The position numbers and the translations under genes were made by a program. This document shows, in pieces, positions 26,557 through 35,202 of a stretch of DNA of 64,000 bases (positions are counted from its first letter, which is position 1; every line of letters begins with the position of its first letter). The DNA lies in NCBI GenBank assembly GCA_900473205.1, contig UCLB01000012.1, positions 62,001 through 126,000 of the forward strand. Direction: 5' to 3'. The notes below the pieces were generated by a model, which was given only the letters and a program-made list of their open reading frames with translations, ran no database searches and was not told the origin of the DNA. Source of the stretch: Hyphomicrobiales bacterium (lineage in GTDB: Bacteria; Pseudomonadota; Alphaproteobacteria; Rhizobiales; Rhizobiaceae).

Positions 26557-27587
26557 CCACGCTCGATCGCGTTCCCTGCACCATCATCACCGGCTTTCTG
26601 GGCGCGGGCAAAACCACACTTCTGCGCTGCCTTCTGGAAAAGCTCGAGGGCAAACGGCTGGCGATTATCGTCAACGAGTTCGGCGATGTCGGTATCGATG
26701 GCGAAATTCTGAAAGGCTGCGGCATCGAAAGCTGCCCGGAAGAAAACATTGTGGAACTGGCCAATGGCTGCATCTGCTGCACCGTGGCCGATGATTTCCA
26801 GCCCGCCATCGAACAGATTCTGAGCCGTCAGCCGCGCGTCGAGCATATTCTGATCGAGACATCGGGCCTTGCTCTGCCAAAGCCACTCGTGCAGGCCTTC
26901 CAGTGGCCCGCCATCAAAAGCCGGGTGACGGTGGATGCTGTGGTGGCCGTGGCCGATGGTGCAGCCCTTGCCGAAGGGATGGTCTCGCATGATCTGGAGG
27001 CACTGGCAGCCCAGCGCCAGAATGACGAAGCGCTCGATCACGACGATCCGGTCGAAGAAGTCTTCGAGGACCAGATTGCCTGCGCCGACCTCATCGTTCT
27101 GACCAAGGGTGATCTGCTGGATGCCGAAGGTCTGGAGCGCGCCAAGGCTCATATCAATGCGCATCTGCCGAAAGCTGCGAAGATCGTCGTGGCGTCCAAT
27201 GGTGCGGTCGATCCTGCCGTGCTGATCGGGCTCGGTCTTGCGGTAGAAGAGGACATCGAAAACCGCCACACCCATCACGATGAGGAAGAAGATCACGATC
27301 ACGACGAGTTCGACAGCTTCGTCGTGGAACTGGATGCTGTGACGGATGCCGATGCGCTGGCTGCTCGCATTTCCGAAACGGCGGCCTCCGAAAACGTGCT
27401 GCGCATCAAGGGTTTTGTCGAGGTCTCGTCCAAGCCGATGCGGTTGCAGGTGCAGGCGGTCGGTTCACGCGTCAACCATTACTTCGACCGCCCCTGGGCG
27501 ACAGGTGAAGTTCGCCGCAGCCGTCTGGTGGTGATCGGTGAAAAGGGTCTCGACCGCGCGAAAATCGAGCGGATGTTGGCAGCCTGA
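26553..27587 (+). CDS. cobW: CobW, G3E-family GTPase, cobalt-insertion chaperone
   Basis: A 344-residue G3E P-loop GTPase. The P-loop GFLGAGKTT is at 14-22, the metal site CICC at 73-76 (within NGCICCTV), the base-specificity motif LTKGD near 185, and a His/Asp/Glu-rich loop (HTHHDEEEDHDHDE) near 237, then a CobW C-terminal domain. CobW proteins are thought to deliver cobalt to CobNST. Direct overlap with DUF1636 and a three-base gap to cobN support this. Confidence 0.96.
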   Translation: MTTLDRVPCTIITGFLGAGKTTLLRCLLEKLEGKRLAIIVNEFGDVGIDGEILKGCGIESCPEENIVELANGCICCTVADDFQPAIEQILSRQPRVEHILIETSGLALPKPLVQAFQWPAIKSRVTVDAVVAVADGAALAEGMVSHDLEALAAQRQNDEALDHDDPVEEVFEDQIACADLIVLTKGDLLDAEGLERAKAHINAHLPKAAKIVVASNGAVDPAVLIGLGLAVEEDIENRHTHHDEEEDHDHDEFDSFVVELDAVTDADALAARISETAASENVLRIKGFVEVSSKPMRLQVQAVGSRVNHYFDRPWATGEVRRSRLVVIGEKGLDRAKIERMLAA

Positions 27588-27590
27588 TCC

Positions 27591-30500
27591 ATGCACATCC
27601 TCGCCACCACATCCTCGTCTCTGGACGACCTGATCGAGCCGGTTGATCTCAACCAGGGTCAGGCGGATGTGGTGGTGCTGTCCTTTTCGGCCAGCGATCT
27701 GGGCGGGCTGGAGCGCGGATGGCAGCGCAGTACGGATGGGTCCGTTTCGCTCCTCTCCGCAAACCTTTCCGAATTGCGCCATCCCATGTCGGTCGATCTG
27801 TGGATCGAAAAGACGGCGGAACATGCAAAGCTGATCCTTATCCGGATTCTCGGCGGCGCCGACCGCTGGCGTTATGGCGTTGACGAATTGTCGAGAATGG
27901 CGCGGCGGCGTGGCATCAAGCTGGTGCTTTTGCCCGGCGAATGCAGCGAGCGCGATGAGAAGCTGGAAGCGGCGTCCACAGTCGATCTGACCACGATTTC
28001 CACCCTTCTGACCTTCTTCCGTGAAGGTGGGCCTGAAAATATGGACCGGCTTGCCAAGGGGCTGGGGGCGTTGGCTCAGGATAAGGACCTTCCGGATGTG
28101 GCAGCGGTTCCCTTGCCCAAGGTCGGTTTCTACCGGCCTGGCGAAGGTGTCGTTGACCTCGATGCGGCCTTGGACGGCTTGGCAGACGGCGCACCTTTGC
28201 TGCCGATCCTGTTCTACCGCTCCATGCTGATGGCCGCCGATGTCGCGCCCATCGACGCGCTTTACGCAGCGCTTCGAAAGCGCGGCTTTGCTCTTTTGCC
28301 GATCTTCGTTAGCGGCTTGAAGGACACTGAAGCGATCCGGTTTCTGGAACAGACACTTGGTCGTTTGAAGCCGGCGGCGATGGTGACGGCAACGGCCTTT
28401 GCCAGCCAGTCGGATGAGGACGGCAGGAGCCTGTTCGACCGGCTGGGCGTGGCAACCTTTCAGGTCATCATGGCCACCACCCGCCGCGATGGCTGGGCTG
28501 ACAATATGCGCGGCCTCAACCCCTCTGATCTTGCCATGCATGTGGTGCTGCCGGAGCTGGATGGCCGTCTTCTTGCCGGGGCGATTTCCTTCAAGGCGCC
28601 TGAGCCGGAGGGCGGGCGCGGTCTCGTTCATCAGGCCGAGCCGGATCGTGTCGAGCAGGTTGCGAACCGCATCGCCGCCTTTCTTCGTTTGAAGAATGCC
28701 CCTCCGTCTGAGCGGAAGGTCGTCATTCTCATGCCGGATTATCCGGGCGCGGCGCCGGGACGGACCGGCTATGCGGTGGGTCTGGACGTGCCGCAAAGCG
28801 TGCTGGAAATGCTGCACGACCTGCGCGATGCCGGTTATGCTGTGCATGATATTCCAGAGACGGCGCGGGCGCTGCTAAACCGCGTTGAAAACGAAACTAC
28901 CAGTTTCCGCCTTGCCGATTATTCAGCGTTTCGCAGTAACCTGCCGCGGACTGCCGATCTGGCCTTGGATGAGACATGGGGCGATGCAGATAAGGACGAT
29001 GCCGTCATAGATGGCATGTTCCACTTCCGCGCCGCTCGATTCGGTTCCGTAACGGTGGCACTTGCGCCGGATCGTGGCCGCAATGAAGATCGGCGGGTGG
29101 ATTATCACGACCCGGCTCTCCCGCCTCGGCACGCGCTCGTCGCCTTCGGGGCGTGGATGCGGAAATGCCTCGACGCACATGCCATTATCCATGTTGGTGC
29201 CCATGGCACGCTGGAATGGCTGCCCGGCAAGACGGTGGCGCTGTCACAAGCCTGCTTCCCGGAAATCGTGACCGGCCCGCTGCCGGTGATCTATCCCTTC
29301 ATCTTGTCTAATCCCGGCGAAGCCGCGGTTGCCAAACGGCGCATCGCTGCCGTCACCATCGGGCATATTCCACCTGTCTTGGTCGATGCCGGGCTGTCGC
29401 CGGAGCAAATGGCTCTAGAACAGCTGGTCGATGAATATGCGCAGGCAGACGGCCTGGACCGCCGCCGTCGTGACCGGCTGGCGAAACTGATTGTCGAAAA
29501 AGCCCAGGAAACCGGGCTAGCCGCAGATGCCGGTGTCGGCACGCAGGACGATGCCGATACCGCGCTCTCGCGGATAGATGCTTTCCTCTGCGACCTTAAG
29601 GATTTTGCCATCAAGGACGGCCAGCACGTGTTTGGCCGCTGCGCGGATGATGAGCCGGATTCTCTGCGAATGCAAAGTGCAGTAGCGGAGAAGACCGCGC
29701 TGCTCGCGGCGCTTGACGGGCGGCACATCACATCGGGGCCAGCGGGCGCTCCGGCGCGTGGCCGACAGGATGTGTTGCCGACGGGCCGCAATCTCTACGC
29801 CGCCGACCCGCGCACCATGCCGACGCCAACCGCATTCGAGCTTGGCCGCATGGCGGGCGAAGAAGTCCTGAGGCATTATTTGCAGAGCCATGGTGATTGG
29901 CCGAAACATCTGGTTTTCGATCTCTGGGGGTCTGCCTCGTTGCGCAATGGCGGCGAGGATGTGGGGCAAGCATTGCATCTGATGGGTGCTAGGCCGATTT
30001 ACGATCAGGCCACAGGTCGCGTCACCGGCATTGAAGTGCTGCCACCCGCCGCACTGGGACGCCCCCGCGTGGATGTGACATTCCGTATTTCCGGCCTGTT
30101 CCGCGATATGTTCCCGGCACTGATTGCCCTGCTCGATGCTGCTGCGAAAGCCATTGCGCGGCGGGAGGAATCTCCGGGTGATAACCCATTGGGCGAAGAA
30201 GCAGCGCACCTAGGCTACATACCGGCGCGTATCTTCGGCTCCGCACCCGGTACCTATGGCGCTGGTATCGAAGAAAAGCTAGCAAACGGGCGCTGGGATG
30301 AGCGCGAAGAGCTGGGCCAGATCTATTTGGATGCCGCCAGCCATGCTTTCGGCGGCGCTGACGGACTTGGCGTTTTCGCCGATGCGGGCTTTGCGAGCCA
30401 GGTGGAAAAGGCCGACCTCCTGGTGCACACCGGCGACGATCCGGGTCGCGACCTTCTCGATGGCTCCTCCGATGTCGCCTTCATCGGCGGTTTTGCGGCG

Positions 30501-30941
30501 GCCAAGGCGGCGCTCGGGCAATCGGCTGATGTGGTGGCGCTGGATACGACCGATCCGGCCCGCCCCCGTGCGCGCTCCATTGCGCAGGCCATAACCCGTG
30601 TCGTGCGCGCCCGCGCCATCAATCCGCGCTTCATTGCCGGGCAGATGCGGCATGGGCCACGCGGTGCGGCGGAATTTGCCGAGACGGTGGACCGGCTGAT
30701 CGGCTTTGCCGAAACGACGCATGCGGTGTCTTCGTCTCTGATAGAGGCGCTCTACGATGCCTATTTCGGCAATGAAGAGGTGCGCGATTTCATTCTGCGG
30801 GAAAATCCGCAAGCCGCAGAAGTGATGGCACAACGCTTTCTCTCCGCCCGCCGCCGCGGCCTCTGGCATAGCCGCCGCAATGCTGTCGATGCCGAACTGG
30901 AAATGCTGATTGCGCCAAAACCGATGAGGGCGAGCGCATGA
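27591..30941 (+). CDS. cobN: CobN, large subunit of aerobic cobaltochelatase
   Basis: CobN binds hydrogenobyrinic acid diamide and, with the ATPase CobS-CobT, inserts cobalt. The 1116-residue protein has typical N-terminal (PMSVDLWIEKTAEHAKL) and core sequences (IIHVGAHGTLEWLPGK near 535, DVLPTGRNLYAADP near 730, HLVFDLWGSASLRNGGED near 785, VTFRISGLFRDMFPAL near 835). It is shorter than the roughly 1,250-1,275 residues I recall for other CobN proteins, although both ends look intact. cobS and cobT are not in the window. cobG overlaps its end by ATGA. Confidence 0.94.
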   Translation: MHILATTSSSLDDLIEPVDLNQGQADVVVLSFSASDLGGLERGWQRSTDGSVSLLSANLSELRHPMSVDLWIEKTAEHAKLILIRILGGADRWRYGVDELSRMARRRGIKLVLLPGECSERDEKLEAASTVDLTTISTLLTFFREGGPENMDRLAKGLGALAQDKDLPDVAAVPLPKVGFYRPGEGVVDLDAALDGLADGAPLLPILFYRSMLMAADVAPIDALYAALRKRGFALLPIFVSGLKDTEAIRFLEQTLGRLKPAAMVTATAFASQSDEDGRSLFDRLGVATFQVIMATTRRDGWADNMRGLNPSDLAMHVVLPELDGRLLAGAISFKAPEPEGGRGLVHQAEPDRVEQVANRIAAFLRLKNAPPSERKVVILMPDYPGAAPGRTGYAVGLDVPQSVLEMLHDLRDAGYAVHDIPETARALLNRVENETTSFRLADYSAFRSNLPRTADLALDETWGDADKDDAVIDGMFHFRAARFGSVTVALAPDRGRNEDRRVDYHDPALPPRHALVAFGAWMRKCLDAHAIIHVGAHGTLEWLPGKTVALSQACFPEIVTGPLPVIYPFILSNPGEAAVAKRRIAAVTIGHIPPVLVDAGLSPEQMALEQLVDEYAQADGLDRRRRDRLAKLIVEKAQETGLAADAGVGTQDDADTALSRIDAFLCDLKDFAIKDGQHVFGRCADDEPDSLRMQSAVAEKTALLAALDGRHITSGPAGAPARGRQDVLPTGRNLYAADPRTMPTPTAFELGRMAGEEVLRHYLQSHGDWPKHLVFDLWGSASLRNGGEDVGQALHLMGARPIYDQATGRVTGIEVLPPAALGRPRVDVTFRISGLFRDMFPALIALLDAAAKAIARREESPGDNPLGEEAAHLGYIPARIFGSAPGTYGAGIEEKLANGRWDEREELGQIYLDAASHAFGGADGLGVFADAGFASQVEKADLLVHTGDDPGRDLLDGSSDVAFIGGFAAAKAALGQSADVVALDTTDPARPRARSIAQAITRVVRARAINPRFIAGQMRHGPRGAAEFAETVDRLIGFAETTHAVSSSLIEALYDAYFGNEEVRDFILRENPQAAEVMAQRFLSARRRGLWHSRRNAVDAELEMLIAPKPMRASA

Positions 30942-32302
30942 ACGCCAGCAGCCGTGTCGATATCAAGCCTTTCACCCGTCGCGGCATCTGCCCGGCCCTG
31001 TCTGCCCCTATGCAGACGGGCGACGGACTTTTGTCCCGCATTGCCTTCACGGACGCTATTTCTCCGGGCGATCTTGCGGCGCTATGTGCCCTCGCCATCC
31101 AGCACGGAAACGGGCTGATCGACATCACTGCGCGCGGTGGCCTGCAATTTCGTGGTCTGACGGCTGAAAGTGCCGTGGCGCTTGAACACGATGTTCTGGC
31201 TCTTGGTCTGCCGCTGCGGCAGGGTTTGGCGGTAGAAACCTCGCCTCTGGCAGGCATGGATGACACGGCCATTGCCGATCCGCGCGATATCGTCAGGCGG
31301 ATAGAGGAGCGTAGCGATGCGCTTCACCTGTCCGAAAGGCTGGCCGCGAAAATGTCTGTCATCATCGATGGCGGCGGGCATGTGAGCATGGGTGATCTGC
31401 TGGCGGATATCAGGCTAAAGGCCGTTCGCGCCCATGATGGCGTGCTGTGGCAGCTTATGCTGGGTGGCGCGGAAGCAAAGGCATTGCACGCCGGTCTGCT
31501 GCGCACCGAACATGCTGCCGACGTGGTCATCGATCTGCTGACGTATCTCGCCGATCGGGGTTTGGACGCGCGTGGTCGTGACTTAGATATTGAAACGGTG
31601 CGGGCGATTTGTGCAGACAGATTGCTCGAAAATAATTTGGGGCAAGCCCTAGCCGCCCCTAGAGGAGCGCACCAATATGGTCTGATGCGCCTCTCGCAAG
31701 ACCTCTCCGCCGCCGCCGTTGCGCCAGCCTACGGACAAATCCCGGCAGAGGCGCTGTGTTCCCTCTGCACCGTTGCTTCTACGCTTGGCGTCAACACTGT
31801 AAGACCCGGCCCAGCCCACGCCCTCTATTGTCTAGGAAGCGAAGAGGCTTGCCAAACGCTTCTCGTCCAGGCGCACGAAGCAGGCTTCGTGACGGATTCG
31901 CATGATCCGCGTTCTGCCATTGCCGTGTGCGCCGGTGAACCGGCTTGCGCCTCCGCCTTCATCGCCACAAGAGAGCTGGCCGAACACGCGGCGGCGGACT
32001 GTACGGTCCTGCTGGATGGCTCGATCACGCTGCATTTTTCCGGCTGCGGCAAGGGGTGTGCTCATCCCACGGCGGCACCGCTTGCCTTCTCCGGCTCTTC
32101 CGAGGGGCTGGCATTTCGCTATTCGGGCCGTGTTTCGGATGCGCCAGACGTGATTTTGCCCGTCACGGAACAGAAGGCCGCACTTTCGCGACTTGCCCGT
32201 TTGTATGAAAAAGAACATAAGCCCGGAGAAAATGCCCGCGCGCTGCTTGCCCGTCTCGGCAGGCAAAAGATTGTCGCGGCGCTCCGACAGGATGATCGAT
32301 GA
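30938..32302 (+). CDS. cobG: CobG, precorrin-3B synthase
   Basis: CobG is the oxygen-dependent monooxygenase that marks the aerobic cobalamin route. The 454-residue protein resembles nitrite/sulfite reductases, starting IKPFTRRGICPALSAPMQTGDGL and including DITARGGLQFRG near 65. The iron-sulfur cysteines are visible in CAGEPAC near 330 and CGKGCAHP near 370. Overlaps cobN and cobH by ATGA-type junctions, so the three are co-translated. Confidence 0.95.
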   Translation: MNASSRVDIKPFTRRGICPALSAPMQTGDGLLSRIAFTDAISPGDLAALCALAIQHGNGLIDITARGGLQFRGLTAESAVALEHDVLALGLPLRQGLAVETSPLAGMDDTAIADPRDIVRRIEERSDALHLSERLAAKMSVIIDGGGHVSMGDLLADIRLKAVRAHDGVLWQLMLGGAEAKALHAGLLRTEHAADVVIDLLTYLADRGLDARGRDLDIETVRAICADRLLENNLGQALAAPRGAHQYGLMRLSQDLSAAAVAPAYGQIPAEALCSLCTVASTLGVNTVRPGPAHALYCLGSEEACQTLLVQAHEAGFVTDSHDPRSAIAVCAGEPACASAFIATRELAEHAAADCTVLLDGSITLHFSGCGKGCAHPTAAPLAFSGSSEGLAFRYSGRVSDAPDVILPVTEQKAALSRLARLYEKEHKPGENARALLARLGRQKIVAALRQDDR

Positions 32303-32931
32303 TTGAATACGACTATATTCGCGATGGAAACGCGATTTATGAGCGCTCCTTTGCGATGGTGCGGGAAGAGGCTGATCTGTCTGCCTTCACGCCTGATCAG
32401 GCTGAAATCGCTATCCGCATGATCCACGCCTGCGGGCAGGTGGATGCGGCACAGCATTTTCGCTTTTCTCCCGATTTCGTGGCAGCCGCGCGCGGTGCGC
32501 TGGAAGCGGGCAAGCCCATTCTCTGCGACGCAGAAATGGTGGCGCATGGTGTGACGCGTGCACGCCTTCCCGCCCGCAATGAGGTAATTTGCACCTTGCG
32601 CAGCCCCCAAACACCGGAACTGGCAAAGGCCATCGGCAATACGCGTTCCGCCGCCGCCCTCGATCTTTGGGGCGAAAAGCTGGATGGCGCGGTGGTGGCC
32701 ATCGGCAATGCGCCGACCGCGCTGTTTTATCTTCTGGAAATGCTGGAGCGCGGCGCACCCCGCCCCGCCGCCATCATCGGCATGCCGGTTGGTTTCGTTG
32801 GCGCGATGGAATCAAAGGATGCGCTGGAGGAAAGTCCGTTGCGCATTCCCTACGCCATCGTCAAGGGCCGCCTCGGCGGTTCGGCTATGACGGCAGCGGC
32901 GGTCAACGCCGTCGCGAGGCCCGGCCTATGA
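32299..32931 (+). CDS. cobH: CobH, precorrin-8X methylmutase
   Basis: CobH moves the C11 methyl group to C12, giving hydrogenobyrinic acid. The 210-residue protein includes MIHACGQVDAAQHF near 40 with the catalytic histidine, CDAEMVAHGV near 75 and GMPVGFVGAMESKDAL near 160. Size and motifs match the family. It shares four bases with each neighbour. Confidence 0.96.
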   Translation: MIEYDYIRDGNAIYERSFAMVREEADLSAFTPDQAEIAIRMIHACGQVDAAQHFRFSPDFVAAARGALEAGKPILCDAEMVAHGVTRARLPARNEVICTLRSPQTPELAKAIGNTRSAAALDLWGEKLDGAVVAIGNAPTALFYLLEMLERGAPRPAAIIGMPVGFVGAMESKDALEESPLRIPYAIVKGRLGGSAMTAAAVNAVARPGL

Positions 32932-33710
32932 GCGCGGCATTGTTCGATCCCGCGCCGCAGACGGCGCTGAAGGGCAAGCTGATCGGTGTCGGCACCGGGC
33001 CGGGTGATCCCGAGCTTTTGACGCTGAAGGCAGTGCGCGCCATCGAAAATGCCGATGTCGTCGCCTTCTTCTGCAAAAAGGGAAGCAAGGGCAACGGGCG
33101 CGGCATCGTTGAAAGCTTCATCCGTCCCGGCACGCTGGAAATGCCGCTGGTCTATCCGGTAACGGTTGAAAGCGACAAGAACGGCGACGATTATCGCGGA
33201 GCCATCGCCGGCTTTTTCGATCAGTCCGCAACGGATATCGCGGTTCATCTCGATGCCGGGCGCAACGTCGCTGTTCTCTCGGAAGGCGACCCGCTGTTCT
33301 ACGGCTCCTATATGCATTTGCATTTGCGGCTTGCGCCATCTTATCCGGCGGAAGTCGTAGCAGGCATCACCGCAATGTCCGGTTGCTGGTCCATGGCGGG
33401 GCTGCCGCTGGTGCAGGGTGACGACATCCTGAGCGTTTTGCCGGGCACTCTGGGCGAAGAGATATTGACGGAACGGCTTTCCGGGACTGACGGTGCTGTC
33501 ATCATGAAGGTCGGTCGCAATCTGCCGAAGATCTGCCGGGCGCTGGAAAAAGCGGGCAAGCTGCAAAGCGCGCTCTATGTCGAGCGTGGCACGATGGAAA
33601 ACGGCCATGCCATGTGTCTGGTGGAGCATGATGGCTCGCCCGCCCCTTACTTCTCGCTGGTGCTGGTTCCGGGCTGGAAAGATCGGCCTGCGGGTGGAGA
33701 GCCGGCATGA
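32928..33710 (+). CDS. cobI: CobI, precorrin-2 C20-methyltransferase
   Basis: A 260-residue SAM-dependent tetrapyrrole methylase; the N-terminal domain has GVGTGPGDPELLTLKAVRAI near 19 and SEGDPLFYGSYMHL near 104, with VVAGITAMSGCW near 133. It converts precorrin-2 to precorrin-3A, the substrate of CobG. The start is the ATG overlapping the cobH stop; a longer open frame upstream runs inside cobH and is not real. Confidence 0.96.
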   Translation: MSAALFDPAPQTALKGKLIGVGTGPGDPELLTLKAVRAIENADVVAFFCKKGSKGNGRGIVESFIRPGTLEMPLVYPVTVESDKNGDDYRGAIAGFFDQSATDIAVHLDAGRNVAVLSEGDPLFYGSYMHLHLRLAPSYPAEVVAGITAMSGCWSMAGLPLVQGDDILSVLPGTLGEEILTERLSGTDGAVIMKVGRNLPKICRALEKAGKLQSALYVERGTMENGHAMCLVEHDGSPAPYFSLVLVPGWKDRPAGGEPA

Positions 33711-34468
33711 GCGGTCGTCTCACCGTTGTCGGGCTTGGCCCGGGCAATGAGGGCCAGATCACGCCGGAAGCGCTGGAGGCTGTGCGCGAGGCGGAAGACT
33801 TCTTCGGCTATATTCCCTATCTCGAACGGCTTTCGCTGGCACCGCACCAACGCCGTCATGCCTCCGATAATCGTGAGGAACTGTCCCGCGCAGAGGCTGC
33901 GCTGACGATAGCAGCGGCTGGCGGCAAGGTCTGCGTCGTCTCCGGCGGCGATCCCGGTGTCTTCGCCATGGCGGCGGCGGTATGCGAGGCTATCGAAAAC
34001 GGCCCTGCGGAATGGCGGGAGATCGATTTTTCGGTCGTTCCGGGCGTGACGGCCATGCTGGCGGTTGCCGCAAAAGCAGGCGCGCCTTTGGGGCATGATT
34101 TCTGCGCAATTTCTCTTTCGGATAATCTGAAACCCTGGTCGCTGATCGAAAAACGGCTGATTACGGCGGCTGAGGCCGGGTTCGTGATGGCGTTCTACAA
34201 TCCCGTCAGCAAGGCGCGTCCGCACCAGCTCACAACGGCTTTCGATGTGCTTCGCGCCCATCTGCCGGGCACCGTCCCCGTCATTTTCGGGCGTGCTGCC
34301 GGGCGGGCGGATGAGCGTATGCGGGTGGTGCCGTTGTCTGACGCGGCAAGTGATATGGCGGATATGGCCACCTGTATCATTGTCGGCTCTGTGGAAACGC
34401 GGCTGATCGAGCGTGATGGCCAGCCTCCCATCGTCTATTCGCCCCGTTCATCCAAAAGGGAAAGCTGA
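33707..34468 (+). CDS. cobJ: CobJ, precorrin-3B C17-methyltransferase
   Basis: CobJ contracts the macrocycle ring while methylating C17. The 253-residue tetrapyrrole methylase shows VVGLGPGNEGQITPEALEAV at 6-25, VSGGDPGVFAMA near 78 and VPGVTAMLAVAAKAGAPLGHDF near 110. It overlaps cobI by ATGA. Its 3' end overlaps the convergent cobK by 34 bases. Confidence 0.96.
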   Translation: MSGRLTVVGLGPGNEGQITPEALEAVREAEDFFGYIPYLERLSLAPHQRRHASDNREELSRAEAALTIAAAGGKVCVVSGGDPGVFAMAAAVCEAIENGPAEWREIDFSVVPGVTAMLAVAAKAGAPLGHDFCAISLSDNLKPWSLIEKRLITAAEAGFVMAFYNPVSKARPHQLTTAFDVLRAHLPGTVPVIFGRAAGRADERMRVVPLSDAASDMADMATCIIVGSVETRLIERDGQPPIVYSPRSSKRES

Positions 34469-35202
34469 TGGCGGATGGCGGCCAGAGCGGCATAGATGGT
34501 CGGTACGGTCGCAGCGCGGGAAAGCGCCGGGCGCTTGATCATCAGTACCGTGATGCCCAGCTTTCGCGCCGCCTCGATCTTCGCATAGGCCGCCGTGCCG
34601 CCGGAGTTTTTGGAGATGATGAAGGCGATACGGTTGTCGCGCAACAAGGTGATTTCGTCTTCCAGCGCAAAGGGACCGCGCGCAGTGATGTAGTGCGCAT
34701 GCGGAACGTCAAGCGGTGGCTCGACCGGATCGACGCTGCGAATGAGATAATGGTGCTGCGGTGCGGCCTCGAAGGGCAGAAGTTCCTGACGACCGAGTGC
34801 GAGGAAGGCGTTTGTGCTTTCTGCATTAAGAGCAGCCACAGCACTCTCGACATCGGCCACGCTGTGCCAGTGATCACCGGGCTGACTTTCCCACGCGGGG
34901 CGCTCCAACGTCACAAGCGGAATATTGGCCAGCCGTGCGGCATGGATTGCGTTGGCAGAGATGCGCGCCGCATAAGGGTGCGTTGCATCGACCAGCAGAT
35001 CGAACTGGTTTTCGGTGATGAACGCCGCCAAACCGCTCGCGCCGCCAAAACCACCGCTTCGCATCGGCACGGGTTGGGCAACCGGATATCGGGTGCGGCC
35101 AGCCATGGACAGAAGCAACCGGTAGCTGGAGTCTTCAGCCAGTTTTCCGGCCAGAATGCGGGCATCCGCCGTACCGCCAAGAATGAGAATGGAGCGTGTC
35201 AT
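34435..35202 (-). CDS. cobK: CobK, precorrin-6A reductase
   Basis: CobK reduces precorrin-6A with NADPH. The 255-residue protein begins MTRSILILGGTADARILA, the dinucleotide-binding loop, and carries DATHPYAARIS near 85 and FIISKNSGGTAAYAKIEAA near 200. The true start is the ATG at 35202, since upstream codons lie inside cobL antisense and are not conserved. The start codon overlaps the cobL ATG, and the end overlaps cobJ. It is a single reversed gene inside an otherwise forward operon. Confidence 0.94.
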   Translation of the reverse strand: MTRSILILGGTADARILAGKLAEDSSYRLLLSMAGRTRYPVAQPVPMRSGGFGGASGLAAFITENQFDLLVDATHPYAARISANAIHAARLANIPLVTLERPAWESQPGDHWHSVADVESAVAALNAESTNAFLALGRQELLPFEAAPQHHYLIRSVDPVEPPLDVPHAHYITARGPFALEDEITLLRDNRIAFIISKNSGGTAAYAKIEAARKLGITVLMIKRPALSRAATVPTIYAALAAIRHQLSLLDERGE

